A stretch of DNA of 54,585 nucleotides from Acidimicrobiaceae bacterium (GTDB taxonomy: Bacteria > Actinomycetota > Acidimicrobiia > Acidimicrobiales > RAAP-2): assembly GCA_003161255.1 (NCBI GenBank), contig PMOQ01000041.1, positions 1-54,585 of the forward strand, read 5' to 3'. Position 1 is the stretch's first letter, and each line of letters opens with the position of its first letter. Below, in pieces: positions 9,030 to 17,806 of this stretch. The position numbers were made by a program, and so were the translations under genes. Below the pieces are notes generated by a model. It was not told the origin of the DNA and did not search any database. It was given only the letters and a program-made list of their open reading frames with translations.

Positions 9030-10550
9030 ATGACGACGGGCCTCATGCACCGCGGGCTCGAGTCGACAGCGGACCAATTCCCGGATCATCCGGCCGTGTT
9101 CGCTGGCCCGGATCTCTGGACCTTCGGGGCCCTCGATCGAGCCTCCAACGCATTGGCGCACCATCTGGCCCGGCGGGGCCTTGGCGGCGGTGACCGCGTC
9201 GCGGTCATGACTTCCAATCGACCCGAGTTCGTCGTGAGCGTCCAGGCCGTGAGCAAGCTCGGTGCTGCGTCCGTCCTGCTCAACCCCGCATGGAAGGCGG
9301 TCGAGGTCGGGTCAGCGGTCGGCCTCACCGCGCCCGGCTACGCCGTGGCCGACGGGCCGGGCGTCGGGCTGCTGATGGATCACCTGGGGGTCGGCAGGGT
9401 CCTCGACCTTGACGACGATCGTGCGGCGTCGGTCTTCGACCGCACCAGCTCACTGCTCGCGCCGGGCGTTGAGGTGGCGGACACCGACGAAGCGGTTCTC
9501 GTCTTCAGCTCCGGCACGACCGGCACGCCGAAGGCGGTTCGCCACACGCACGGGTCCATGCACCTGGCCACGTCGCACTGGTGCCGGGCGCTCGGTCTCG
9601 GCCATGACGACCGGTTCCAGGTCGCCACCCCGCCGTCCCACATCCTGGGTCTCTTGAACCTGCTCGCCGCGGCCGCGGCCGGCGCGACCGTCCGCCTCCA
9701 CCGGAGGTTCGACCTCGACGAGGAGCTGCGCTTCATCGAGGAAGAGTCGATGACCCTCGAGATGGCGGTTGCCCCGATCGCGCTGGCCCTGGCCAACCAT
9801 CCGGACCTGGAGCGGTTCGACCTCTCGTCGCTGCGCTACATCATGTGGGGGGCCACGCCGGTGACGGCCGCGGTCGCCGAGGCGGTGACGGCACGCACCG
9901 GGGTGCGCTGGCTCCCCGCATACGGGACGAGCGAGGTGCCGGTGATCACGGCCAATCCGGTCGGGGATCCCGGCGCGTGGCGGCTCGACTCCGCCGGCCT
10001 GCCGGTCGGTGACGTCGTCCTGCGGGTGGTGGACCTCGACACCGGAGCGCTACTGGCGCCGGGGGAGATGGGCGAGATCCAGGTCGAGAGCGCCTCGGCG
10101 ATGGCCGGGTACCTGCCCGACGAGGCCACCGCCGACGCGTTCGCCGACGGCTGGTACCGCACCGGCGACGTGGGATGGTTGGAACCCGACGGCTGGGTGC
10201 ACCTCACCGACCGCTGCAAGGAGATGATCAAGGTGAGCGGTTTCCAGGTCGCGCCGGCCGAGCTCGAGGCGGTCCTCCATGGCCATCCGGCGGTGGTCGA
10301 CTGCGCGGTGTTCGGCGTGGCCGACGAGCGGGCCGGCGAGGTCCCGGTGGCGGCGGTGCAGCTTGAGCAGGGATCCGACGTCGGACCCGAGGAACTCCAG
10401 CGGATGGTCGGCGACGCGCTGGCCGGCTACAAGCGCCTCCACCGCGTCGTGATCGTCGACGCCATCCCGAGGACGCCGTCGGGCAAGGTGCTCCGCCGTA
10501 CCCTGCGCGACGAGTGGAACCGAACCGGTCTCGCGACGAGGGTGGGCTGA
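9030..10550 (+). CDS. acyl-CoA ligase (AMP-forming), second of operon
   Basis: A 506-residue AMP-forming ligase. The ATP loop FSSGTTGTPKAVRHTHG is near residue 160, YGTSEVP near 297, GWYRTGDVGWLEPDG near 375 and the catalytic Lys in TPSGKVLRR near 483. It is shorter than the first ligase and clearly divergent, so it probably acts on a different acid. The ATG at 9030 follows GGAGAAG at 9011-9017 with a rather long spacing. The stop is immediately followed by the next gene's ATG with no gap. Confidence 0.88.
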   Translation: MTTGLMHRGLESTADQFPDHPAVFAGPDLWTFGALDRASNALAHHLARRGLGGGDRVAVMTSNRPEFVVSVQAVSKLGAASVLLNPAWKAVEVGSAVGLTAPGYAVADGPGVGLLMDHLGVGRVLDLDDDRAASVFDRTSSLLAPGVEVADTDEAVLVFSSGTTGTPKAVRHTHGSMHLATSHWCRALGLGHDDRFQVATPPSHILGLLNLLAAAAAGATVRLHRRFDLDEELRFIEEESMTLEMAVAPIALALANHPDLERFDLSSLRYIMWGATPVTAAVAEAVTARTGVRWLPAYGTSEVPVITANPVGDPGAWRLDSAGLPVGDVVLRVVDLDTGALLAPGEMGEIQVESASAMAGYLPDEATADAFADGWYRTGDVGWLEPDGWVHLTDRCKEMIKVSGFQVAPAELEAVLHGHPAVVDCAVFGVADERAGEVPVAAVQLEQGSDVGPEELQRMVGDALAGYKRLHRVVIVDAIPRTPSGKVLRRTLRDEWNRTGLATRVG

Positions 10551-11594
10551 ATGGACGTCCGTCTCTCACCCGAGCAGGTCACGCTCCGGGATGCGGCCAG
10601 GCAGATGGTCGATCGGCTGTGCCCCCAGACCGTCGCGGAGCTCGACGACACCGAGCGCGCCGGAAAGTTGGAGGCCGCGGTGGTGGCGTCGGGCTGGCTC
10701 GAGCTGCGTACGGCTACCGACGATGGGAGCCCGTGGGCGACGGGGGTCGAGGTCGCAGTCGTCGCGGAGGAGCTCGGCCGGGGCCTCGCCGACACGGCAT
10801 TTCTCGGCCCGACGCTGGCGGCGGACCTTCGGCGGCTTGCGGGCGCGCCACCGGGCAGCACCGCAGAGACCATCGCGCTCGGCGCGGATCTGTCGGAGCC
10901 CGCCGTCGCGCTCGGGGGCACCCTTGGCCCGGGGGCCGTAGCGCTTGACGCATACGAGGCGACGTCCGCACTGGTGCTGCTCCGCGAGGGCGACGAGTAC
11001 GCGATCGGCACGATCGCCGTGGACGGCGGGACAACGAGCGTCGACCTGACCCGGCCGGTGGCTAGCTGTTCGCCGGGTGCGACGGTGTCGCCGATCGAGG
11101 GGCTACACCATCCGCTCGGTCCCGACGACCTCGCGAGGTGGCGCGGTCTCGGGCTGGCCGTCACCTGCGCCGACCTCGTCGGAGTGATGCGGGGAGCGGT
11201 CACCATCGCGTGCGACTACGCCCGTTCGCGCCGCCAGTACGGCGCGGCCATCGGGTCCTTCCAGGCTGTCCAGCACCTCCTCGCCGACGCCTACGTCGCC
11301 ACGGAAGGGTCCGCGAGCATCGCGCTGCACGCCGCGTGGGCCGTCGACGCGTTGGACGGCCGAGACGCGCTCGTGGCGGCGTCGGCCGCGAAGGCCTACT
11401 GCGCCCGGGCGGCCCGCTCGGTCTGCGAGACCGCGATCCAGGTTCACGGCGGCATCGGCAACACCTGGGAGTGCCTCGCCCACGTCTTCCTCCGCCGCGC
11501 GCTGCTCTCGAGCGAGGTGCTGGGCGGGGTCGGGGCCAATCTGGCCCGGGTACTGGCCGCGCACGGGATCGGGGGCGGCGATGGACTTCGGTGA
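10551..11594 (+). CDS. acyl-CoA dehydrogenase, small subunit of a FadE-type pair
   Basis: A 347-residue acyl-CoA dehydrogenase fold protein, shorter than the usual 380-400. The N-terminus MDVRLSPEQVTLRDAARQM is typical; the C-terminal FAD-contact motif IQVHGGIGNTWE is intact. Middle beta-domain motifs are degenerate. In actinobacterial steroid catabolism such short subunits pair with a longer partner to form alpha2beta2 dehydrogenases (FadE28/FadE29 type). The partner here is the next gene, whose start lies 14 bases inside this one. The acyl substrate is unknown. Confidence 0.88.
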   Translation: MDVRLSPEQVTLRDAARQMVDRLCPQTVAELDDTERAGKLEAAVVASGWLELRTATDDGSPWATGVEVAVVAEELGRGLADTAFLGPTLAADLRRLAGAPPGSTAETIALGADLSEPAVALGGTLGPGAVALDAYEATSALVLLREGDEYAIGTIAVDGGTTSVDLTRPVASCSPGATVSPIEGLHHPLGPDDLARWRGLGLAVTCADLVGVMRGAVTIACDYARSRRQYGAAIGSFQAVQHLLADAYVATEGSASIALHAAWAVDALDGRDALVAASAAKAYCARAARSVCETAIQVHGGIGNTWECLAHVFLRRALLSSEVLGGVGANLARVLAAHGIGGGDGLR

Positions 11595-12711
11595 TTCGCC
11601 CGAAGAGCTGGCGTTCCGCCTCCGCCTGCGGGAGTGGCTCGGCAACAACAACCCCGGCCTCCCACCCTCGTCGACGTCGGACGAGTACTGGGCCGGGCAG
11701 GCGGCCTGGCACCAGACGCTGTACGCCGCCGGCTTCTTCGGCCTGTCGTGGCCCAAGGAGGCCGGTGGGCACGGCCTCCCGAGCGTCTACGAGGTGATCC
11801 TCGACGAGGAGATCATCGCCGCCGGGGCCCCGCCGCGGCCGAGCGTGGGGTACCTCGTCCAGGGGCTGCTCCGGCACGGGAACGAGGACGTGCAGCGCCG
11901 CTTCCTGCCGGGTCTGGTGAGCGGCCGGGACCGTTGGTGCCAGGGGTTCAGCGAGCCCGACGCCGGCTCTGACCTCGCGTCCTTGCGCACGCAGGCGGTG
12001 CGGGAAGGCTCCGAGTACGTCGTCACCGGCCACAAGGTGTGGACGAGCTACTCGGACGCCGCCGACTGGTGCCTCGTGTTGGCGCGCACCGATCCGGAGG
12101 TGCCCAAGCATCGCGGGATCTCGGCCTTCATCGTCCCCATGGGCCAGGGCGCCATCGAGCAGCGGCCGATCCGGATGATCAACGGCATCACCCGCGAGTT
12201 CGGGGAGGTCATCTTCGACGGGGCCCGGGTCGACGCGTCGAACATGGTCGGCGAGCCCGGCGAGGGCTGGCGACTGGCCATGACCGTGGTCAGCCATGAA
12301 CGCGAACCCGGCGAGCTGGGCTACGTGGCCCGCTACGGCAAGCTCGTCAAGGAGCTCGTGCGCGCCGTGAAGGAGCGGCCCGACGAGCACGGGCCCGAGT
12401 CGCGCCGAGATCTGGCGTGGGCGCTCGTCGAGGCCGAGATGCTGCGATGCCACGTGAGCCGACGGTTGTCGGATCGGCTCGACGGCGTCTCGCACGGGCC
12501 CGAGGGCTCCGTCGACAAGCTTCTGATGACCTGGGTCGAGCAGGCGGTCGGCCACGCCGCCCTCTCGATCGGGGGTGCCGCGCCCACGGAGGGCGATGAC
12601 ACCTGGCTCAAGGTGTATCTCTACAGCCGGGCCCAGAGCGTCATGGGCGGCACGTCGCAGATCCAACGCAATCTCATCGCCAGCCGAATCCTGGAGTTGC
12701 CAATCTCATGA
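11581..12711 (+). CDS. acyl-CoA dehydrogenase, large subunit of a FadE-type pair
   Basis: A 376-residue acyl-CoA dehydrogenase. WCQGFSEPDAGSDLASL and GHKVWTSYSDAADWC are the flavin/substrate loop motifs of the beta domain. Near the C-terminus the usual YEGT is VMGGTSQIQRN, so the classical base position is Gly; this is normal for the heteromeric steroid-type enzymes, which place the catalytic acid elsewhere. It overlaps the small subunit upstream by 14 bases and the hydratase downstream by ATGA, so all three are made together. Confidence 0.9.
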   Translation: MDFGDSPEELAFRLRLREWLGNNNPGLPPSSTSDEYWAGQAAWHQTLYAAGFFGLSWPKEAGGHGLPSVYEVILDEEIIAAGAPPRPSVGYLVQGLLRHGNEDVQRRFLPGLVSGRDRWCQGFSEPDAGSDLASLRTQAVREGSEYVVTGHKVWTSYSDAADWCLVLARTDPEVPKHRGISAFIVPMGQGAIEQRPIRMINGITREFGEVIFDGARVDASNMVGEPGEGWRLAMTVVSHEREPGELGYVARYGKLVKELVRAVKERPDEHGPESRRDLAWALVEAEMLRCHVSRRLSDRLDGVSHGPEGSVDKLLMTWVEQAVGHAALSIGGAAPTEGDDTWLKVYLYSRAQSVMGGTSQIQRNLIASRILELPIS

Positions 12712-13499
12712 CCAACTACGACCTTCCCGACGAGCTCCTCGTCAGCGACGACGGCCCCATCCGGGTGGTCACGCTGAACCGGCCCGAACAACTGAACGCC
12801 ACCAACCACCAACTCCACGCCGGCCTCGCGGCGCTGTTCCCCCAACTGGACGCGGACGAGGAGGCACGGGTAGCCGTGCTCACCGGTGCCGGGCGCGCCT
12901 TCTCGGCCGGCGGGGACTTCAACTACATCGACGAGCTGTCCCGAGACGGTGCGCTCCGGCACACGAGCCTCACGCACGGTCGCCAGATCGTGACCGGGAT
13001 GGTGGGTTGCCGCATGCCCATCATCGCCGCCGTGAACGGGCCGGCGGTCGGGCTCGGCTGCAGCCTCGTCGCCCTGTCCGACATCGTCTTCATGGCCGAG
13101 AGCGCGCACCTGGCCGACCCCCACGTGATGGTCGGGTTGGTGGCGGCCGACGGCGGGCCGGTGGTGTGGCCGCTTCTCACGAGCCTGCAGCTGGCCAAGG
13201 AGTACGCCCTGACCGGCGACCGGATCCCGGCGCGTCGGGCCGCCGAGATGGGCCTGGTCAACCACGTCTGCCCCGACGGGGAGGTGATGGACCAGGCGAT
13301 GGCCTGCGCACGCCGCATCGCCCGGCTGCCCAAGGGGGCCGTCGAGGACACCAAGCGGATCCTCAACATCCAGCTCGAGCGGGCCGTGCTGGCCACGCTG
13401 GACTTCGCCCTGACCGCCGAGGACCGTTCGTTCACGACGCCCGAGCTGCGGGCCAACCTCGACAATCTCCTCAAGGCGGAGAAGAAGAGGGCGGAGTGA
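12708..13499 (+). CDS. enoyl-CoA hydratase/isomerase family protein
   Basis: A 263-residue crotonase-fold enzyme. The first oxyanion loop is AGRAFSAGGDFNYID near residue 65 and the second is NGPAVGLGCSLVALSDIV near 110. The acid region reads ADPHVMVGLVAADGG, with Asp/His rather than the usual Glu-rich helix, so hydratase, isomerase or hydrolase activity cannot be separated. It follows the acyl-CoA dehydrogenase pair, as expected for hydration of its enoyl product, and ends the plus-strand operon, converging on the GntR gene 23 bases away. Confidence 0.9.
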   Translation: MTNYDLPDELLVSDDGPIRVVTLNRPEQLNATNHQLHAGLAALFPQLDADEEARVAVLTGAGRAFSAGGDFNYIDELSRDGALRHTSLTHGRQIVTGMVGCRMPIIAAVNGPAVGLGCSLVALSDIVFMAESAHLADPHVMVGLVAADGGPVVWPLLTSLQLAKEYALTGDRIPARRAAEMGLVNHVCPDGEVMDQAMACARRIARLPKGAVEDTKRILNIQLERAVLATLDFALTAEDRSFTTPELRANLDNLLKAEKKRAE

Positions 13500-13522
13500 A
13501 CGCGCCTCCCGATCGGGAGTCG

Positions 13523-14173
13523 TCAGTGAGGCGAGGCAGGGGAGCGGTGGGTCGCCAGCCCGGCGAGCCACCCGCCGAGGGCCTCTCCGGCGGTGAGCAC
13601 GTGCGCCTCGGCGATGGTGCGCGCGGCGGGCCCATCGCCTCGCGCGATGGCGTCGAGGAGCTCGGCATGCTCGCGTCGACTCCGCTGCTCCTGCTCGGGG
13701 AACACCTCGAAGTAGTTGCCCGGCACGACGCGGACGGCCTGGCGCAGGTGGGTGATGAGCCGGGGCGAGCCGGCGGCCAGGTTGACGGCGCGGTGAAAGC
13801 GGCGGTTGGCGGCGACCACGTCGTCGGCGTCGTCGATCGCCGTGGCCAGCACCCGGAGCTCGTCCAGCTCGGCCGAGCCGATGCGGGTGGTCGCCATCTC
13901 GGCCGCCTTGCCGGCCAGGGCGGCGAGGATGCCAAAGCTGTCAACGGCGTCCTCGGGGGTGATGCCGACCACCGTGATGCCGCTGCGCGGCGTGATGGCC
14001 ACGAGCCCCTCATAGGACAACTCGAGCAGGGCCTCGCGCACCGGGGTCCGGCTGATCCCGAATTCGGCGGTCAGCCGCTCGAGGTCGAGCCGGTCACCGG
14101 GCCGGAGGCGGCCGGTGAGGATCCGGTCCCGCAGCTCGTTGGCCGCCTGGGCCCTGATGGTGGCGCTGATCAG
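13523..14173 (-). CDS. GntR/FadR-family regulator with FCD domain, no standard start codon
   Basis: A DNA-binding repressor of about 216 residues. The N-terminal winged helix reads ANELRDRILTGRLRPGDRL and ERLTAEFGISRTPVREALL; the C-terminal FCD ligand domain includes ANRRFHRAVNLAAGS and RREHAELLDAIARGD. The open frame continues upstream of the helix-turn-helix, but no ATG, GTG or TTG lies in it: the first standard start, GTG at 14041, would cut through the recognition helix. CTG at 14173 or ATT at 14188 (AAGG six bases before) are possible starts; I give the CTG. It faces the monooxygenase operon at 14230, which it probably controls. Confidence 0.8.
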   Translation of the reverse strand: MISATIRAQAANELRDRILTGRLRPGDRLDLERLTAEFGISRTPVREALLELSYEGLVAITPRSGITVVGITPEDAVDSFGILAALAGKAAEMATTRIGSAELDELRVLATAIDDADDVVAANRRFHRAVNLAAGSPRLITHLRQAVRVVPGNYFEVFPEQEQRSRREHAELLDAIARGDGPAARTIAEAHVLTAGEALGGWLAGLATHRSPASPH

Positions 14174-14229
14174 TTTGATATCTGAAATATTACACCTTAA
14201 ATTGGGCGGTTCCGGGACGAAGGAGAACC
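14174..14229. promoter_or_regulatory. divergent GntR / monooxygenase promoter
   Basis: Only about 56 bases separate the two genes. The centre is unusually AT-rich for this genome (about 14174-14212) and contains ATAT-N5-ATAT at 14178-14190, a possible GntR operator overlapping both promoters. AGGAGA at 14221-14226 is the binding site for the monooxygenase. Confidence 0.4.
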
Positions 14230-15588
14230 GTGGTTGAGCGCTCGAGACGGCAGATGTCGCTGGTGGGGTTCATGCAGGCCGGCAACGCGACGGTCTACGC
14301 CGGCTCGTGGCGGCATCCCGCTACCGAGCACGGGTTCCTCAAGGCGAGCTACTACGAAAAGCTTGCGCGCACGCTCGAGGAGGGCTGCTTCGACCTCATG
14401 TTCTTCGACGACCGCCTGGCCATGCCCGGGATCTACGGCGGGTCGGTGGCCGAGGCCGTTCGCACCGGGGCCCGTCCGGTGAAGCTCGACCTCAGCATCG
14501 TGCTCGGGGTGGCCGCTGCCGTCACGAGCCGGATCGGGCTCGGCGCCACCTATTCGACGACCTACTACACGCCGTTCCACGTCGCCCGCACCTTCGCCAC
14601 GCTCGATCACCTCTCCGGCGGCCGAGCGGCGTGGAACGTGGTGACCTCGGTCAACGACAGCGAGGCCCAGAACTACGGCATGACCGAGGTCCTCCCCCAC
14701 GACGCACGCTACGACCGTGCCGACGAGTTCTTGGAGGCGACGGTGGGGTTGTGGGACAGCTGGGATGACGACGCGCTGGTGCTCGACCGGGCCACCCCGC
14801 TCTTCGCGGACCCGACCAAGGTCCACCAGCTCGACCACGACGGCGAGTGGTTCAAGGTGCGCGGCCCGCTCACCGTTCCACGGTGCCCCCAGGGCCGGCC
14901 GGTGCTGCTCCAGGCCGGATCGTCGGGACGGGGCCGGGACTTCGCGGCGCGCTGGGCCGAGCTGATCTTCACCGGGGATCCTGGCATCGACATCGCGCGG
15001 TCGCACTACAAGGACCAGAAGGAGCAGATCGCCGCTCGGGGCCGGAACCCCGACACGGTCAAGATGCTCCCCATGGCCTACACCGTCGTCGGGGAGTCGA
15101 AGGCCCACGCCGAAGAGCGCGAGCAGCTGTTCCTGCACGACCTGGTCGACCCGCTGGCGTCGCTCACGCTGCTCTCCGAGCTGATGAACTACGACTTCTC
15201 CGGGCTCGAGCTCGACACCCCCATCACCGACGAGCTCATCGAGTCGGTATCGGGGATCCGCGGCCTCGTCCAGAACATCAAGACGCACATCGGCGGCGAA
15301 ACGGTGACCCTGGCCGATCTGGCCGGCCACCGGGCCACGCTCCTGCAGGGTCCGCGCTTCGTCGGCACCGGTCCAGACATCGCCGACCAGATGGAGGAGT
15401 GGTTCGACGGGGGCGCGTGCGACGGTTTCGTCATCGCCGCCACCCATTGCCCTGGGGCGTATGAGGACGTCGTCCGGCTGGTGGTGCCCGAGCTGCAGCG
15501 CCGCGGCGTGTTCCGGGACCGCTACACCGGCACCACGCTGCGGGAGCATCTCGGCCTCGAGCGCCCAGCGTCGTCGCGCCGTGCCTGA
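14230..15588 (+). CDS. NtaA/SnaA/DszA-type flavin-dependent monooxygenase (luciferase-like)
   Basis: A 452-residue luciferase-like monooxygenase. The motifs VTSRIGLGATYSTTYYTPFHVAR, GGRAAWNVVTSVNDSEAQNYG and GRPVLLQAGSSGRGRDFAAR (given here as family landmarks around residues 95-240) mark the FMNH2-dependent NtaA/DszA branch rather than the F420 branch. Such enzymes insert oxygen next to C-N, C-S or carbonyl groups. Starts with GTG behind a strong AGGAGA. Its stop lies inside the start of the CoA-transferase (8-base overlap). A flavin reductase is not next to it; the PPOX-type protein at 32267 is a distant candidate. Confidence 0.9.
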   Translation: MVERSRRQMSLVGFMQAGNATVYAGSWRHPATEHGFLKASYYEKLARTLEEGCFDLMFFDDRLAMPGIYGGSVAEAVRTGARPVKLDLSIVLGVAAAVTSRIGLGATYSTTYYTPFHVARTFATLDHLSGGRAAWNVVTSVNDSEAQNYGMTEVLPHDARYDRADEFLEATVGLWDSWDDDALVLDRATPLFADPTKVHQLDHDGEWFKVRGPLTVPRCPQGRPVLLQAGSSGRGRDFAARWAELIFTGDPGIDIARSHYKDQKEQIAARGRNPDTVKMLPMAYTVVGESKAHAEEREQLFLHDLVDPLASLTLLSELMNYDFSGLELDTPITDELIESVSGIRGLVQNIKTHIGGETVTLADLAGHRATLLQGPRFVGTGPDIADQMEEWFDGGACDGFVIAATHCPGAYEDVVRLVVPELQRRGVFRDRYTGTTLREHLGLERPASSRRA

Positions 15589-16783
15589 ACAAGAGTCCGT
15601 CCTCCACGGCATTCGGGTCATCGACGCCTCGACGCTCGCCGCGGGCCCGATGGTGGCCACCGCCCTCGGGGAGTTCGGCGCGGAGGTCATCAAGGTCGAG
15701 CAACCGGGCACCGGCGACCCGCTCCGGACCTGGGGCGAGCTCAAGGACGGCATCGGCCTGCTCTGGAAGAGCGTGAGCCGCAACAAGCGCTGCGTCACCC
15801 TCGACCTTCGGAGTCTCGACGGACAGGAGATCTTCCACCGGCTGCTCGGTGCGAGCGACGTGCTCGTGATCAACAACCGCCCGAGCGCGCTGGCCCGCTG
15901 GGGCCTCGACTACGAGTCGGTGCACGCGGCGCACCCGCAGCTCGTGATGTTGCACGTGACCGGGTACGGGCGGGGCGGGCCGAAGAGCGACCGGCCCGGG
16001 TTCGGCACCCTGGCCGAGGCGATGAGCGGGTTCGCGCACGTGACCGGGCAGACCGACGGGCCGCCGACCCTCCCGCCCTTCTTCCTGGCCGACGGCGTGG
16101 CCGCCCAGTCCGCCACCTACGCCGTGATGATGGCGCTGTACCACCGCGACGTGCGCGGCGGTGGCGGCCAGCTGATCGACGTCAACCTGATCGAGCCCCT
16201 GGCCCGCCTCATCGAGACCTCGACGCTGACCTACAACCAGCTGGGCAAGATCCCCGGCCGGGTGGGCAACCGCCTCGATGCCAGCGCGCCCCGCAACGCC
16301 TACCGCACGGCCGACGACCAGTGGGTGGCCATCTCCAGCGCGTCGCCCAACCTGGTCGTGCGGATCTACCGGGCCGTCGACCGGGCCGACCTGGCCGAGG
16401 ACCCCGACTACATCGAACCGGTCCGACGCCGGGACCACGCGCTCGAGATCGACCAGGCCGTCGCCGACTGGATCGCCAAGCGAACGCTCGACGACGTGAT
16501 GGCCGTGTTCGAGGCGGCCGAGGTGGCAGCGGCCCCGATCTACGATGCCCGCCAGCTGCTGTCCGACGAGCACCTGTTGGCGAGAGGCACCTTCATCCAG
16601 GTCGACGACCCGGACTTCGGCACGGCGACCGTTCAGGGGCCTGTCGTGGTGATGAGCGAGACCCCGGGCCGGGTGGACCACCTCGGGCAGGACCTCGGCG
16701 CGGACAACGACGCGATCTACGGTGGCCTGCTCGGGATCGACGCCGAGCACCTCGCGGCGCTGCGCGCGTCCGGCACCATCTGA
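15581..16783 (+). CDS. CaiB/BaiF family III CoA-transferase with Gly at the catalytic Asp position
   Basis: A 400-residue family III CoA-transferase. HGIRVIDASTLAAGPMVA and EVIKVEQPGTGDPLRTWGE are family landmarks. Where the other two copies here read RPAYD and QGSYD, this one reads RPGFG (Gly at about residue 142), so the Asp that carries the acyl-anhydride/CoA intermediate appears missing; that or an alternative acid nearby needs testing. GTG at 15581 is chosen because translation from it gives the domain start directly and overlaps the monooxygenase stop. Confidence 0.87.
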   Translation: MPEQESVLHGIRVIDASTLAAGPMVATALGEFGAEVIKVEQPGTGDPLRTWGELKDGIGLLWKSVSRNKRCVTLDLRSLDGQEIFHRLLGASDVLVINNRPSALARWGLDYESVHAAHPQLVMLHVTGYGRGGPKSDRPGFGTLAEAMSGFAHVTGQTDGPPTLPPFFLADGVAAQSATYAVMMALYHRDVRGGGGQLIDVNLIEPLARLIETSTLTYNQLGKIPGRVGNRLDASAPRNAYRTADDQWVAISSASPNLVVRIYRAVDRADLAEDPDYIEPVRRRDHALEIDQAVADWIAKRTLDDVMAVFEAAEVAAAPIYDARQLLSDEHLLARGTFIQVDDPDFGTATVQGPVVVMSETPGRVDHLGQDLGADNDAIYGGLLGIDAEHLAALRASGTI

Positions 16784-16803
16784 GCCCGACCAAGGAGGTC
16801 CTC

Positions 16804-17718
16804 GTGCGTGAACCCCGAGCCCGGCGGTCCGAACTGGCCACCCCGGCCAGCTCCGAACGCATGTGCGAGAAGGCCCCGTCGGTGGGCGCAGACCTGGTGT
16901 TCCTCGACCTCGAGGATGCCTGCGCGCCGAGCATGAAGGAGTCGGCACGGGCGATCGCCGTCGGCGCGCTCACCGGATTGGACTGGGGGCGGACCGTGCG
17001 GGCGGTGCGCGTGAACGGCCTCGAGACCCCGTGGTGCCACGGGGACATCATCGAGGTGGTCACCGGGGCCCGCGACGCCCTGGACGTCCTGATCGTGCCG
17101 AAGGTGCGCTCCGCCCGCGACGTCTGGTGGGTCGACGTGCTGCTGGGCCAGCTGGAGGCGAAGCTTGGCCTGACCAAGCGAATCGGCCTCGAGGTGCTGA
17201 TCGAAGACGCGGAGGGGCTGCTCAACGCGCTCGACATCGCGCGATCGAGCGACCGCCTCGAGGCGCTCATCTTCGGCGCCGGCGATCTCTCGGCGTCGAT
17301 GCGGGCCCGCGTCGACGACAACTTCGAGCCCGTGGCCCCCTACCCGGGGGACTTCTGGCACTTCGCCCGGGTCCAGGTGCTGGCGGCGGCGCGCGCCGGC
17401 ATGGTCGACGCCATCGACGCGCCGTATCCGGCCTATCAGGACCCCGAGGGCTACCGGCGCTCGGCGCTCCAGGCGAGCGCGCTGGGTTTTGACGGCAAGT
17501 GGGCGATCCACCCGAGCCAGGTGCCCATCGCCAACGAGGTCTTCTCGCCGACGCCCGACGAGGTGGCAGAGGCCCGGGCGGCCATGGCCGCCTACCGCGA
17601 GGCGGAGTCCGGTGGCGTCGGCGCCATCGGGCGTGACGGCAGGCTCATGGACGCAGCGCACATGCGGCTGGCGGCCAACACCCTGCACAAGGCCTCGCTC
17701 GCCGAGGGGGCCGCGTAG
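16804..17718 (+). CDS. HpcH/HpaI aldolase - citrate lyase beta (CitE)-like protein
   Basis: A 304-residue TIM-barrel lyase of the CitE/malyl-CoA lyase type. DLVFLDLEDACAPSMKESAR supplies metal-binding Asp/Glu, RAVRVNGLETPW the substrate Arg loop, and FGAGDLSASM plus DGKWAIHPSQV the later family motifs. It would cleave or form a 3-hydroxyacyl-CoA C-C bond such as malyl- or citramalyl-CoA. A perfect AAGGAGG precedes the GTG. It is the third gene behind the flavin monooxygenase and CoA-transferase, suggesting oxidise, load on CoA, cleave. Confidence 0.88.
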   Translation: MREPRARRSELATPASSERMCEKAPSVGADLVFLDLEDACAPSMKESARAIAVGALTGLDWGRTVRAVRVNGLETPWCHGDIIEVVTGARDALDVLIVPKVRSARDVWWVDVLLGQLEAKLGLTKRIGLEVLIEDAEGLLNALDIARSSDRLEALIFGAGDLSASMRARVDDNFEPVAPYPGDFWHFARVQVLAAARAGMVDAIDAPYPAYQDPEGYRRSALQASALGFDGKWAIHPSQVPIANEVFSPTPDEVAEARAAMAAYREAESGGVGAIGRDGRLMDAAHMRLAANTLHKASLAEGAA

Positions 17719-17737
17719 CTCCCCACACGGTGGAAAC

Positions 17738-17806
17738 GCCCTTCTCATTTATAGAGAGGCGTGCTACCATCCCCTCGTCTTACACCCTCGAGCAGAGGAC
17801 GGGCTG
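17738..17806. promoter_or_regulatory. AT-rich promoter of the Rieske oxygenase gene
   Basis: CCTTCTCAT at 17740-17748 is followed by TTATAGAGA, forming TCTC-N7-GAGA. The same CCTTCTCAT 9-mer occurs at 26782-26790 before the F420-type oxidoreductase. Probably a promoter with an operator; TATAGA could be the -10. Confidence 0.4.

Noticed and set aside
14197-15876. Open frame of 559 codons on the minus strand
   Set aside because: Antisense to the flavin monooxygenase and CoA-transferase; low-complexity composition and no family motif.
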